A DNA stretch of 64,000 bases from Gammaproteobacteria bacterium. GTDB lineage: Bacteria > Pseudomonadota > Gammaproteobacteria > Xanthomonadales > SZUA-36. Positions 1 to 10,390 of the stretch are shown one piece after another. The notes under the pieces were generated by a model. That model saw only the letters and a program-made list of their open reading frames with translations, searched no databases and was not told the DNA's origin. The stretch is taken from positions 1-64,000 of the forward strand of contig JAUIBE010000006.1 in NCBI GenBank assembly GCA_030428105.1, written 5' to 3'. Both the position numbers and the translations under genes were made by a program. Position 1 is the stretch's first letter. Each line of letters starts with the position of its first letter.

Positions 1-103
1 CGGGGTTCAGGTCATCGTCGGTGCGCAGTGCAGCAAACTGGCAGGGCTTGTCAGTTGCCGGGTTGGTGCCGAAGGTTTCGTAGTCGTGCCAAAGAAAGCT
101 CAT
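1..103 (-). CDS. sbcB: Exodeoxyribonuclease I, N-terminal fragment
   Basis: The first 34 codons of a minus-strand gene that runs off the left edge; the ATG is the complement of 101-103. The reading begins MSFLWHDYETFGTNPATDK and continues CQFAALRTDDDLNP, which matches the start of exonuclease I, including the ExoI D-x-E metal-binding motif in HDYETFG. The family degrades single-stranded DNA 3'-5' in recombination and mismatch repair. It starts 3 bases after the stop of the upstream kinase-like gene, so the two are probably co-transcribed. The rest of the DEDD nuclease and SH3-like domains lies outside the window. Confidence 0.88.
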   Translation of the reverse strand, partial: MSFLWHDYETFGTNPATDKPCQFAALRTDDDLNP

Positions 104-106
104 GGT

Positions 107-1072
107 TCAGTCAAGGCTCAGCAGGTGGTTGTTGTCGATGGTTATGATGCGGTCGGCCCACCGCGGCGCGGTGTCTTGCATGTGCGTGACGATGCGCTGG
201 AAGGGCCGCAGAAACTGCTCAACGTCGGCGCGGCTTTGCAGGTGCGTGGCCTGGCCGCCAGGGCGTTCCTGCACCCCGGGTCCTTCCTGTTCCTGCTGCC
301 AGCGCCACTCGACCATCGCCTCCCAGCCCGGGACGCGAAGATACCAGCGTTGCGCCAGGCGGGTTTCGAGGTCCCGGTGGTAGCGGGCCAGGTGGTCATT
401 CACCAGCGTTCGCCAGGCGCCGTCAGGGTCGTGTTCCGCCTCCATGGCGTTCACCGCGTCCGCCAGCTCATTGGCTGGCTGTGGCGGCGCCCCGATGGGC
501 CAGCCTTCAAGCAAGCAAACGCGGGGCTGTGCACAGACTCGCCTGAAAGTGTCCCGGTGGGCGCAATCATCGGCTTGCTTGTCAAAGCGCCGTAACCGCA
601 GACCCTCGATGTTTCCTGCGCGCAGTTGATCGAGGTCGGCCAGCAGCCCGGTCCAGTCGTGCGTCCCGGGAACACCTCTTTGGCGAAACAGTGCGTGCCT
701 GAGGGCCAGATTCTGTCGTGCAGCCTTTCCCAGGTAGTAGTCATCCAGTGACAGCACCAGCGTGGGCGAGCCTGCAGCTTCCAGGTGATGCGCCACCATT
801 CGGGTCAGCGATGATTTGCCGGTTCCTGGCGCGCCCGCCAGTCCGACCGCGACAAAATCATCGCCGGGAATGGCGTCCGCCAGCACTGCGGACACGGCCT
901 GCGCCGCTTCAAATTGCGCCTTGCTCCAGCGTGCGGGAGGGTCGAATTTCAGGCTGGGTTCAATCGAGCCCCGGGCAGGTTCACCCGGGGGTTGGCCGCT
1001 GGCTGAGGACATGCCACCATGGTACACCGGCGAGCAGGAGGCACCGCATTTTGAATCAGGATTCGAACGCAT
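107..1072 (-). CDS. D-glycerate 3-kinase-like P-loop kinase
   Basis: A 321-residue P-loop kinase of the phosphoribulokinase/uridine kinase superfamily, closest by motif to plant-type glycerate kinase (GLYK). Visible signs are the Walker A GAPGTGKSS at about residues 80-88, LSLDDYYL near 105, a GTHDW segment and LLEGWPIG. GLYK converts D-glycerate to 3-phosphoglycerate; the substrate here is inferred. The start at 1072 has a GAGGAG sequence 8 bases upstream but overlaps the divergent tesB by 22 bases. An ATG at 1012 (residue 21, MSSASG) is the alternative, and the first 20 residues look poorly conserved. sbcB follows after 3 bases. Confidence 0.75.
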   Translation of the reverse strand: MRSNPDSKCGASCSPVYHGGMSSASGQPPGEPARGSIEPSLKFDPPARWSKAQFEAAQAVSAVLADAIPGDDFVAVGLAGAPGTGKSSLTRMVAHHLEAAGSPTLVLSLDDYYLGKAARQNLALRHALFRQRGVPGTHDWTGLLADLDQLRAGNIEGLRLRRFDKQADDCAHRDTFRRVCAQPRVCLLEGWPIGAPPQPANELADAVNAMEAEHDPDGAWRTLVNDHLARYHRDLETRLAQRWYLRVPGWEAMVEWRWQQEQEGPGVQERPGGQATHLQSRADVEQFLRPFQRIVTHMQDTAPRWADRIITIDNNHLLSLD

Positions 1073-1926
1073 TTTCCGATCTCCTCGAGTTGATGGAGCT
1101 CGAACAACTTGAAGTCAACTTGTTTCGCGGGCCAAGCCGCGATATTGGCACCACCAGGGTGTTCGGCGGCCAGGTGCTCGCCCAGGCGGTGCTGGCTGCC
1201 AGCCGTACCGTCGAGAGTCGGCTGATTCACTCCCTGCATGCCTACTTCCTGCTGCCCGGCAATCCCGATGCGCCGATTGTCTATGACGTTGACCACAACC
1301 GTGATGGCCGCAGTTTCACTTCACGCCGGGTGCTGGCAATCCAGCACGGCAGGCCGATCTTCAACCTTGCGGCTTCATTCCAGGTGGAAGAGCAGGGGCT
1401 TGAGCACCAGTTCGATATGCCGCAGGTTCCCGACCCCCATGACGTGCCAGAACTGGTCGAGGTCCCCGACGAGCAGGCGGAAGTGGCCCCGGAGATGCTG
1501 CAACGCTGGTGTCACCGCATCGGGCCGTTCGAGTTCCGTGCCGTTGATGGCAGCCCGTGGGGTTCAACCGGCCCGGCGCCTCCGCTGCGCAAGCTCTGGT
1601 TTCGCCTGCATGGAAACCCCGGCGACGACCAGAAGCTCCACCGCGCCCTGTTGGCGTATGTATCCGATTTCCACTTGTTTGGAACGGCCATGCTTCCGCA
1701 TGGAATTTCCTGGTTCAATGAGCGTCTGATGTTGGCAAGCCTGGACCACGCGATGTGGTTTCACCGCGACGTGCGCGTGGACCAGTGGTTGCTTTATGAC
1801 TGCGACAGCCCAATTACCAGCGGAGGAAGGGGTTTGTCGCGGGGGATGATTTTTAACACCGCCGGCCAACTGGTGGCCAGCGTGGCCCAGGAAGGTGTCC
1901 TGAGGCTGCGGGCGGAAGACGAATAA
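1051..1926 (+). CDS. tesB: Acyl-CoA thioesterase II
   Basis: Hydrolyses medium- and long-chain acyl-CoA to free fatty acid and CoA. The protein of 291 residues (E. coli TesB has 286) is a double hotdog: LFRGPS and VFGGQVLAQAV near the N terminus, LDHAMWFHRD near residue 232 carrying the likely catalytic Asp, and a C-terminal SVAQEGVLR with the catalytic Gln. I chose the TTG at 1051 because AGGAGG lies at 1036-1041, 9 bases upstream, and the predicted N terminus LNQDSNAFSDLLELM aligns with TesB. The open frame reaches back to 718, but that part is antisense to the kinase gene. Confidence 0.9.
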   Translation: MNQDSNAFSDLLELMELEQLEVNLFRGPSRDIGTTRVFGGQVLAQAVLAASRTVESRLIHSLHAYFLLPGNPDAPIVYDVDHNRDGRSFTSRRVLAIQHGRPIFNLAASFQVEEQGLEHQFDMPQVPDPHDVPELVEVPDEQAEVAPEMLQRWCHRIGPFEFRAVDGSPWGSTGPAPPLRKLWFRLHGNPGDDQKLHRALLAYVSDFHLFGTAMLPHGISWFNERLMLASLDHAMWFHRDVRVDQWLLYDCDSPITSGGRGLSRGMIFNTAGQLVASVAQEGVLRLRAEDE

Positions 1927-1947
1927 ACGAACAAGAGGCTGATAAAC

Positions 1948-2427
1948 ATGGCTGAGACTCAAAAAGCGGATTTCGCGGCCGGCTGTTTCTGGGGCGTGGA
2001 GGCGCGCTTCAGGGAACTGGAGGGCGTTCATGACGCGGTGTCCGGGTACGCTGGCGGCACCACGGAAGAGCCCACCTATAAAGAGGTGTGCACCGGCGCC
2101 ACCGGCCATGCCGAGACGGTGCAGGTCACGTTCGATCCGGCGGTGATCAGTTACGACACGCTGCTGGATGCATTCTTTGACATGCACAATCCCACCACGC
2201 TCAACCGCCAGGGTCCCGACCGGGGAACCCAGTATCGCTCGGCCATCTTCTATCACGACGATAGCCAACGCCGCGCCGCGTTGAAGAAGATTGATGAACT
2301 CGGGCAGTCAGGAAGGTGGAATGAGCCGATCGTGACACAGGTGGAAGCCGCTTCCACGTTTTGGCGTGCCGAGGAATACCACCAGCGCTATCTCGAAAAG
2401 AACGGCAGCGCCCACTGCTCAATCTAG
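1948..2427 (+). CDS. msrA: Peptide-methionine (S)-S-oxide reductase
   Basis: Repairs oxidised protein by reducing methionine-S-sulfoxide. At 159 residues it is a short MsrA consisting essentially of the catalytic domain. The signature GCFWG sits at residues 12-16 with the nucleophilic Cys13; YAGG, TGHAETV and the RGTQYRSAIF core follow; a C-terminal Cys three residues from the end (AHCSI) is the likely resolving cysteine. Twenty-one bases separate it from tesB on the same strand, so the two may share a message. No MsrB partner is in the window. Confidence 0.95.
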   Translation: MAETQKADFAAGCFWGVEARFRELEGVHDAVSGYAGGTTEEPTYKEVCTGATGHAETVQVTFDPAVISYDTLLDAFFDMHNPTTLNRQGPDRGTQYRSAIFYHDDSQRRAALKKIDELGQSGRWNEPIVTQVEAASTFWRAEEYHQRYLEKNGSAHCSI

Positions 2428-2442
2428 GTCTTTCCTCAAACT

Positions 2443-2471
2443 TTAACTAAGCTGTTGATTTGGTTTAGAAT
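2443..2471 (+). promoter_or_regulatory. Candidate sigma-70 promoter of the lytic transglycosylase gene
   Basis: TTAACT (2443-2448), a 17-base spacer and TAGAAT (2466-2471) lie in the gap after msrA, with a predicted transcript start about 20 bases before the gene start. Only 4/6 and 5/6 consensus matches, so a moderate call. Confidence 0.4.
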
Positions 2472-2496
2472 CAAGAAAACCGAAGGGGACTTTCGC

Positions 2497-3147
2497 ATGC
2501 AACGGACAGCAACCAGGCCCAGGGATCTGCGCGGGAAGCGAAGCGCTTTCCTGGCATGTCTTGCGTTGCTTGTCGCTCCCCTGCCAGTGCTGGCCGAGGT
2601 TTACAAGTTTGTCGACGAGAACGGCATTCTTAATTACACCAACGTCGCGCCGCCTGAAAACGCCGATTACGTCACCCTCAAGTTTCCCTGCTACGCATCC
2701 GACGCCAAGTGCCGCAAGGTCAGCTGGGAGAGCGTACCGCTGAATACCGCCGCCTTTTCCTCCCAGATTCGCTCGGCGGCAGTCTATAACGCGGTGGATG
2801 AATCGCTGATTCGCGCCATCATTCACGCCGAGTCGGCCTACCACCCGGACGCGGTTTCACCCAAGGGAGCGCAAGGCTTGATGCAATTGATGCCGGCCAC
2901 CCAGGCCGAGCTGAACGTGCGCAACCCGTTTGACCCGGCGCACAATATCGCCGGCGGCGTGCGCTACCTTTCCGGCCTGCTCAAGGAGTTCGACGGCAAT
3001 ATTTCGCTGGCCGCCGCGGCCTACAACGCGGGCAGTGGTGCGGTGAAGCGTTACGGCGGCGTGCCGCCTTATTCAGAAACCCGGGAATACGTGCGCCGCA
3101 TCAATATCCTCTACCGGCGCTACCAGGAAGCCGGCGCAGGCAGTTAG
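2497..3147 (+). CDS. Periplasmic lytic transglycosylase with DUF4124 domain
   Basis: An exported 216-residue murein lytic transglycosylase. After a signal peptide (cleavage likely after VLA near residue 33) comes a DUF4124-type segment (EVYKFVDENG..LNYTN), then an SLT domain with the catalytic glutamate in HAESAYHP, followed by KGAQGLMQLMP and AAAYNAGSGAV. It would cleave the MurNAc-GlcNAc bond with 1,6-anhydro ring formation. The start at 2497 has AAGGGG upstream; an earlier in-frame ATG at 2455 lacks one. It is tail-to-tail with dnaE. Specific role (remodelling or secretion) is not shown. Confidence 0.88.
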   Translation: MQRTATRPRDLRGKRSAFLACLALLVAPLPVLAEVYKFVDENGILNYTNVAPPENADYVTLKFPCYASDAKCRKVSWESVPLNTAAFSSQIRSAAVYNAVDESLIRAIIHAESAYHPDAVSPKGAQGLMQLMPATQAELNVRNPFDPAHNIAGGVRYLSGLLKEFDGNISLAAAAYNAGSGAVKRYGGVPPYSETREYVRRINILYRRYQEAGAGS

Positions 3148-3165
3148 CCTGCGGGCCAGGCCCCT

Positions 3166-6642
<3,477 letters not shown>

Positions 6643-6735
6643 GGAAAATCAGGGCTTGGGCTGGTTGGTTGCGCAGTGGGTGAGGGCAACAATTGTAACT
6701 GCTTTGTCGAACGGTTCCAGCGCGTAAACCGGGCT

Positions 6736-6763
6736 GTGACAAATCCGTCGCCTTGTGTTAAAT
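6736..6763 (+). promoter_or_regulatory. Promoter of tRNA-Val (possibly also the thrS operon)
   Basis: GTGACA (6736-6741, 5/6 match), a 16-base spacer and TTAAAT (6758-6763) are followed by a GC-rich discriminator (GCGCGGCCC), typical of stable-RNA promoters under stringent control. The predicted start near 6770 lies about 34 bases before the mature tRNA. Confidence 0.55.
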
Positions 6764-6803
6764 TGCGCGGCCCGGAAACGGGGTTGGTGAGTCCACCACA
6801 CGT

Positions 6804-6878
6804 GGGCGCGTAGCTCAGCGGTAGAGCACTATCTTGACATGGTAGGGGTCACTGGTTCGATCCCAGTCGTGCCCACCA
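6804..6878 (+). tRNA. tRNA-Val (GAC)
   Basis: A complete 75-base cloverleaf. Acceptor GGGCGCG pairs with CGTGCCC (one G-U), discriminator A and encoded CCA at 6876-6878. The anticodon arm is CTATC-TTGACAT-GGTAG with anticodon GAC (valine GUC/GUU); the T arm is ACTGG-TTCGATC-CCAGT. It lies on the thrS strand with no U-tract terminator directly after it. Confidence 0.96.
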
Positions 6879-6885
6879 AGAATGA

Positions 6886-6913
6886 GCAAAACGGGGCGTC
6901 CTGCCCCGTTTGC
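6886..6913 (+). other. Hairpin downstream of tRNA-Val, no U tract
   Basis: GCAAAACGGGGC (6886-6897) pairs with GCCCCGTTTGC (6903-6913) around a GTCCT loop with one bulged A. It is followed by ATCTCGAG rather than a run of T, so it fits a tRNA 3'-end processing or stability structure better than an efficient intrinsic terminator. Read-through toward thrS is therefore possible. Confidence 0.6.
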
Positions 6914-6920
6914 ATCTCGA

Positions 6921-6981
6921 GTTCGAAAATTGCGATTTTCGAACCCTCGCGGGCAGAGCCCGGTTGCACATCCCTGTGCAA
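6921..6981. repeat. Two perfect palindromes in the tRNA-Val/thrS gap
   Basis: GTTCGAAAAT-TGCG-ATTTTCGAAC (6921-6944) is a perfect 10-bp inverted repeat, and TTGCACA-TCCC-TGTGCAA (6964-6981) a perfect 7-bp one. Both can fold as RNA hairpins or serve as dyad operator sites. Neither has a T run. Function unknown; they lie upstream of the candidate thrS leader. Confidence 0.6.
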
Positions 6982-7052
6982 AATCGTCTGGGAAGGTCTG
7001 AGTGAGGCGCGATTGCTGGGGCGTGCTGGTTTATTCTGGGTGCGTTTGGCCG

Positions 7053-7058
7053 TACAAT
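7053..7058 (+). promoter_or_regulatory. Candidate -10 element for the thrS leader
   Basis: TACAAT (5/6 match) whose expected start, 7 bases after its last base, is 7065, the A of the leader-peptide ATG. The best -35 at a 17-base spacing is the weak TTTATT (7030-7035). If used, the leader transcript begins 5'-AUG, a leaderless ORF. Confidence 0.4.
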
Positions 7059-7064
7059 GGGGCC

Positions 7065-7097
7065 ATGAGTACTTGGACTCGAACTCCAGGCGAATAA
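7065..7097 (+). CDS. Threonine-rich attenuator leader peptide of thrS
   Basis: A ten-codon frame reading M-S-T-W-T-R-T-P-G-E-stop (TAA 7095-7097). Three of the ten codons are threonine, all ACT, while ACC is plainly preferred in neighbouring genes. It ends 7 bases before the antiterminator arm and about 100 bases before thrS, the cognate synthetase gene. This is the arrangement of amino-acid-sensing leader peptides such as pheM of E. coli pheST. The known E. coli thrS control is a translational operator, so a peptide attenuator here is an inference. No convincing Shine-Dalgarno precedes it; leaderless initiation is possible. Confidence 0.6.
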   Translation: MSTWTRTPGE

Positions 7098-7104
7098 GGC
7101 GAAT

Positions 7105-7145
7105 CGCAAAGCGAATTCCGGAAGGGCGCTTTGCGCCCTTTTTTT
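7105..7145 (+). promoter_or_regulatory. Transcription attenuator (antiterminator/terminator) of the thrS operon
   Basis: Two mutually exclusive structures are visible. Antiterminator: CGCAAAGCG (7105-7113) pairs perfectly over 9 bp with CGCTTTGCG (7127-7135). Terminator: AAGGGCGC (7122-7129), loop TTT, GCGCCCTT (7133-7140), followed by five more T (7141-7145). A ribosome that finishes the leader ORF and sits at the stop (7095-7097) would cover the 7105-7113 arm and allow termination. One stalled at the ACT codons (7071-7085) would leave that arm free and allow read-through into thrS. The pairings are seen in the sequence; the regulation is inferred. Confidence 0.68.
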
Positions 7146-7196
7146 GTTGTGTCACCTGGATTTACCGAAGCAGCCTTTTAAGTAACGGGAACCATC

Positions 7197-9104
7197 ATGC
7201 CGGCGATTACACTGCCCGATGGCAGTCAAAGAACATACGATCATCCAGTAACCATCGCCCAGGTGGCGGCGGATATTGGCCCCGGGTTGGCCAAGGCCGC
7301 GTTGGCGGGCGAGGTGGATGGCACCCTGCGTGATACTTCCTTTGAGATGGATGGCGATGCCAGCTTGCGCATCATCACCGCTAAAGACGAGGAAGGGCTG
7401 GAGGTCATCCGCCACTCCACCGCGCACTTGCTGGCGCAAGCGGTCAAGCGGCTGTTTCCAGGGGCGCAGGTCACCATCGGCCCGGTAATCGACGATGGTT
7501 TCTACTACGACTTTGCCTATCCCGAGGGTTTCACCCCGCAGGACATTGACCGCATCGCGGCCGAGATGCGCCGCATCGTTAAAGACTCCATCCCGGTCAG
7601 CCGTGAGGTCATGCAGCGCGGTGAGGCGGTGCAATACTTCCGCCAGGACGGCGAGGAGTACAAGGCGGAGATCATCTCCAGCATTCCCGAGGGAGACGAG
7701 ATTTCACTTTATCGCCAGGGCGATTTCATCGACCTGTGCCGCGGCCCGCACGTGCCCGATACTGGCAAGCTGGGTCACTTCAAGCTGACCAAGCTGGCCG
7801 GCGCTTACTGGCGCGGCGACAGCAACAATGAAATGTTGCAGCGCATTTACGGAACGGCCTGGGCTTCGGATAAAGACCTCAAGGATTACCTCCAGCGCCT
7901 GGAGGAGGCCGAAAAGCGCGACCATCGCCGCCTGGGCAAGCAGCTTTCGCTGTTTCATTTCCAGGAAGAAGCGCCGGGCATGGTGTTCTGGCACGACCGC
8001 GGTTGGCGCATCTATACCCAGATCCAGGATTACATGCGCCGCAAGTTGCGCGCGCATGGCTATGCCGAGGTCAACACACCGCAGGTGGTCGACCTGTCCC
8101 TGTGGCAGAAGTCTGGCCACGCCGACAAGTTCGGCGAGGGCATGTTCCTGACCGAGTCGGAGAACCGCACCTACGCGGTCAAGCCGATGAATTGCCCCTG
8201 CCACGTGCAGATCTTCAACCAGGACCTGCACAGCTACCGCGACCTGCCGCTGCGCATGGCCGAGTTCGGTTCGTGCCACCGCAATGAACCTTCCGGCGCA
8301 TTGCACGGCCTGATGCGGGTGCGAGGCTTTACCCAGGACGACGCGCATATTTTCTGCACCCAGGACCAGGTCCTGGCCGAGTCGAAGGCCTTTATTGAGC
8401 TGCTGTTCGAGGTTTACCGTGACTTTGGCTTCGAGGATGTCATCATCAAGCTGGCCACTCGCCCGGAACAGCGCATTGGCGATGACGCGCAGTGGGAACA
8501 GGCCGAAAAGACCCTGGCGGCTGCGCTGGATGAACAAGGCCTGGAGTGGCAGGAGAACCCGGGCGAGGGTGCTTTTTATGGCCCCAAGATCGAGTTTTCC
8601 CTGAAAGACAGCATTGGCCGCGTGTGGCAGTGCGGCACCCTGCAGGTTGATTTCTTCATGCCTGGCCGGCTCGGCGCGCACTACATTGACCACGACAGCG
8701 CCAAGCAGGAACCGGTGATGTTGCACCGCGCGGTGCTGGGTTCACTCGAACGATTTATCGGCATCCTCATCGAGCATCATGCCGGCGCGTTCCCCACCTG
8801 GCTGGCGCCGGTGCAGGCGGTGGTGATGAACATTACCGACAACCAGTCCGATTTCTGTAATAAAGTAGCTGAATCCCTTGAAAAACAAGGCTTCAGGGTC
8901 GATTTGGACTTGAGAAATGAGAAGATCGGCTTTAAAATCCGCCAGCACACTCTGGGCAAGGTCCCCTACCTGTTGGTGATTGGCGACCGGGAGGTCGAAC
9001 ACAACGCTGTTGCCGTTCGAACCCTCAAGGGCGAAGACCTTGGCCAGATGTCCCTCGAAGACTTTGCGCAGCGCCTTGGCGCCGACGCAGGGGTTCGGGG
9101 TTAA
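7197..9104 (+). CDS. thrS: Threonine--tRNA ligase
   Basis: Charges tRNA-Thr and edits mischarged Ser-tRNA. The 635-residue protein has the full bacterial layout: N-terminal TGS domain (about 1-62), editing domain with [10 protein letters not shown] (His73/His77) and DLCRGPH, class II core with motif 2 ([16 protein letters not shown]) and motif 3 ([11 protein letters not shown]), and a C-terminal anticodon-binding domain. The ATG at 7197 has only a weak GGGA upstream. It heads an operon with infC 26 bases downstream, and the upstream leader suggests control by tRNA-Thr charging. Confidence 0.98.
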   Translation: MPAITLPDGSQRTYDHPVTIAQVAADIGPGLAKAALAGEVDGTLRDTSFEMDGDASLRIITAKDEEGLEVIRHSTAHLLAQAVKRLFPGAQVTIGPVIDDGFYYDFAYPEGFTPQDIDRIAAEMRRIVKDSIPVSREVMQRGEAVQYFRQDGEEYKAEIISSIPEGDEISLYRQGDFIDLCRGPHVPDTGKLGHFKLTKLAGAYWRGDSNNEMLQRIYGTAWASDKDLKDYLQRLEEAEKRDHRRLGKQLSLFHFQEEAPGMVFWHDRGWRIYTQIQDYMRRKLRAHGYAEVNTPQVVDLSLWQKSGHADKFGEGMFLTESENRTYAVKPMNCPCHVQIFNQDLHSYRDLPLRMAEFGSCHRNEPSGALHGLMRVRGFTQDDAHIFCTQDQVLAESKAFIELLFEVYRDFGFEDVIIKLATRPEQRIGDDAQWEQAEKTLAAALDEQGLEWQENPGEGAFYGPKIEFSLKDSIGRVWQCGTLQVDFFMPGRLGAHYIDHDSAKQEPVMLHRAVLGSLERFIGILIEHHAGAFPTWLAPVQAVVMNITDNQSDFCNKVAESLEKQGFRVDLDLRNEKIGFKIRQHTLGKVPYLLVIGDREVEHNAVAVRTLKGEDLGQMSLEDFAQRLGADAGVRG

Positions 9105-9130
9105 TTGTTGAATTAAAGGAGGATTTACAC

Positions 9131-9652
9131 ATCGCAGCACACAAAGATACGCGGCGCAACGAAGACATCACCGCGCCGCAGGTCAGGGTAATCCAGGCCG
9201 ATGGCGAGCAGGCCGGAATCATGGGGATTCAGCAGGCTCAGAATCTCGCCGACGAGGAAGGGCTTGATCTGGTAGAGATCGTGCCCAACGCGGATCCACC
9301 GGTTTGCCGGATCATGGATTACGGCAAGTTCAAGTTTGAACAGGCCAAAAAGGCTCAGCAGGCCCGCAAGAACCAGCACAATGTGCAGGTCAAGGAAGTC
9401 AAATTCCGCCCGGGCACTGAAGAAGCGGATTACCAGGTGAAGATGCGCAATGTGCGCCGCTTTATTGAAGAAGGCGACAAGGTCAAGGTAACCCTGCGGT
9501 TTCGTGGCAGGGAAATGGCTCACCAGGAGCTGGGCGCGAAGATGCTCAAGCGGGTGGAGACCGAGATGGCTGAAGAGATTACCGTCGAGCAGTACCCGCG
9601 AATGGAAGGCCGCCAGATGGTCATGATGATCAGCCCCAAGAAAGTACAGTAA
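9131..9652 (+). CDS. infC: Translation initiation factor IF-3, AUC start
   Basis: Binds the 30S subunit, prevents premature 50S joining and checks the initiator tRNA. Full IF-3 is about 175-180 residues; the first ATG (9221) would give only 143 and cut into the N-terminal domain. Extending the frame gives ATC at 9131, 8 bases after a perfect AAGGAGG (9116-9122), and a 173-residue protein whose new part ([15 protein letters not shown]) matches IF-3. Near-cognate starts (AUU, AUC) are the known basis of IF-3 autoregulation. The core motifs [19 protein letters not shown] and [11 protein letters not shown] are present. Confidence 0.93.
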   Translation: MAAHKDTRRNEDITAPQVRVIQADGEQAGIMGIQQAQNLADEEGLDLVEIVPNADPPVCRIMDYGKFKFEQAKKAQQARKNQHNVQVKEVKFRPGTEEADYQVKMRNVRRFIEEGDKVKVTLRFRGREMAHQELGAKMLKRVETEMAEEITVEQYPRMEGRQMVMMISPKKVQ

Positions 9653-9661
9653 GTTTCAAGC

Positions 9662-9783
9662 AATCGCGGCCAGGGTGGCCGCGGTTAATTAAAAGTGAAG
9701 TAGAAGCGTCATCGAGCAGGAAAAAAAGAGTTGCGGGCAAGCCGCAACCGCTTGAGAGCGTGACAAGAGAGCCCCAAAGGGGC
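9662..9783 (+). promoter_or_regulatory. Structured infC-rpmI leader, candidate L20 operator
   Basis: The 145-base infC-rpmI gap holds three hairpins: AATCGCGGCCA/TGGCCGCGGTT (9662-9672/9676-9686, one wobble), GTTGCGG/CCGCAAC (9730-9736/9742-9748) and GCCCC-AAA-GGGGC (9771-9783), the last just before the rpmI Shine-Dalgarno. In E. coli, L20 represses rpmI-rplT by binding structures in the matching interval. Equivalent function here is inferred from position. None of the hairpins has a clear terminator T run. Confidence 0.45.
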
Positions 9784-9797
9784 AAAAGGAGCTAGCA

Positions 9798-9995
9798 ATG
9801 CCCAAGTTGAAAACCAACCGGGGCGCGGCCAAGCGTTTCAAGAAAACCGCTTCAGGCGGTTTCAAACGTGGCCACGCCTTTCATAGCCATATCCTTACCA
9901 AGAAGGACCAGAAGCGTAAGCGCGGGCTTCGTGGCACCGACATGATCGATGCTGCGGACAAGAAATCCGTCAAGCGTTTGCTGCCGTATTCATAA
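9798..9995 (+). CDS. rpmI: 50S ribosomal protein L35
   Basis: A 65-residue basic protein with the L35 pattern [32 protein letters not shown] and a C-terminal VKRLLPY. It is a late-assembling 23S rRNA-binding protein of the large subunit. AAAGGAG lies 7 bases before the ATG, next to the last leader hairpin. It is followed after 17 bases by rplT, the usual pair. Confidence 0.98.
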   Translation: MPKLKTNRGAAKRFKKTASGGFKRGHAFHSHILTKKDQKRKRGLRGTDMIDAADKKSVKRLLPYS

Positions 9996-10012
9996 TTTAG
10001 GAGGTCAGGACA

Positions 10013-10369
10013 ATGGCAAGAGTAAAACGGGGCGTGCAGGCGCGCGCTCGTCACAAGAAAGTTCTTAAGGAAGCCAAGGGTTATTACGGCGCGCGTCGCA
10101 AGGTATTTCGCGTCGCCAAGCAGGCCGTAATCAAGGCTGGTCAATATTCATACCGCGACCGTCGTCAGCGCAAGCGCCAGTTCCGCCAGCTGTGGATCGT
10201 TCGAATCAACGCCGCTGCGCGTGAGTTCGGGCTTTCATACAGCCGCTTTATGGACGGGCTCAACAAGGCCGACATCGAGATTGATCGCAAGGTGCTCGCA
10301 GACCTGGCGGTGAACGATCGTGCGGCATTCGGAGCACTGGCCGAGAAGGCCAAGGCAAGCCTGGCATAA
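10013..10369 (+). CDS. rplT: 50S ribosomal protein L20
   Basis: A 118-residue L20, essential for early 50S assembly and in E. coli the autoregulator of rpmI-rplT. The N-terminal extension ([19 protein letters not shown]) and [14 protein letters not shown] core are typical. A clear AGGAGG precedes the ATG. pheS starts 21 bases after its stop, so the ribosomal protein and PheRS genes are probably one transcript. Confidence 0.98.
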   Translation: MARVKRGVQARARHKKVLKEAKGYYGARRKVFRVAKQAVIKAGQYSYRDRRQRKRQFRQLWIVRINAAAREFGLSYSRFMDGLNKADIEIDRKVLADLAVNDRAAFGALAEKAKASLA

Positions 10370-10390
10370 CACCACAAAGCGCACCCGGCT

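Noticed and set aside
718-1050. N-terminal extension of tesB
   Set aside because: The extra 111 codons are antisense to the kinase gene, do not match TesB, and a strong ribosome site fits TTG 1051.
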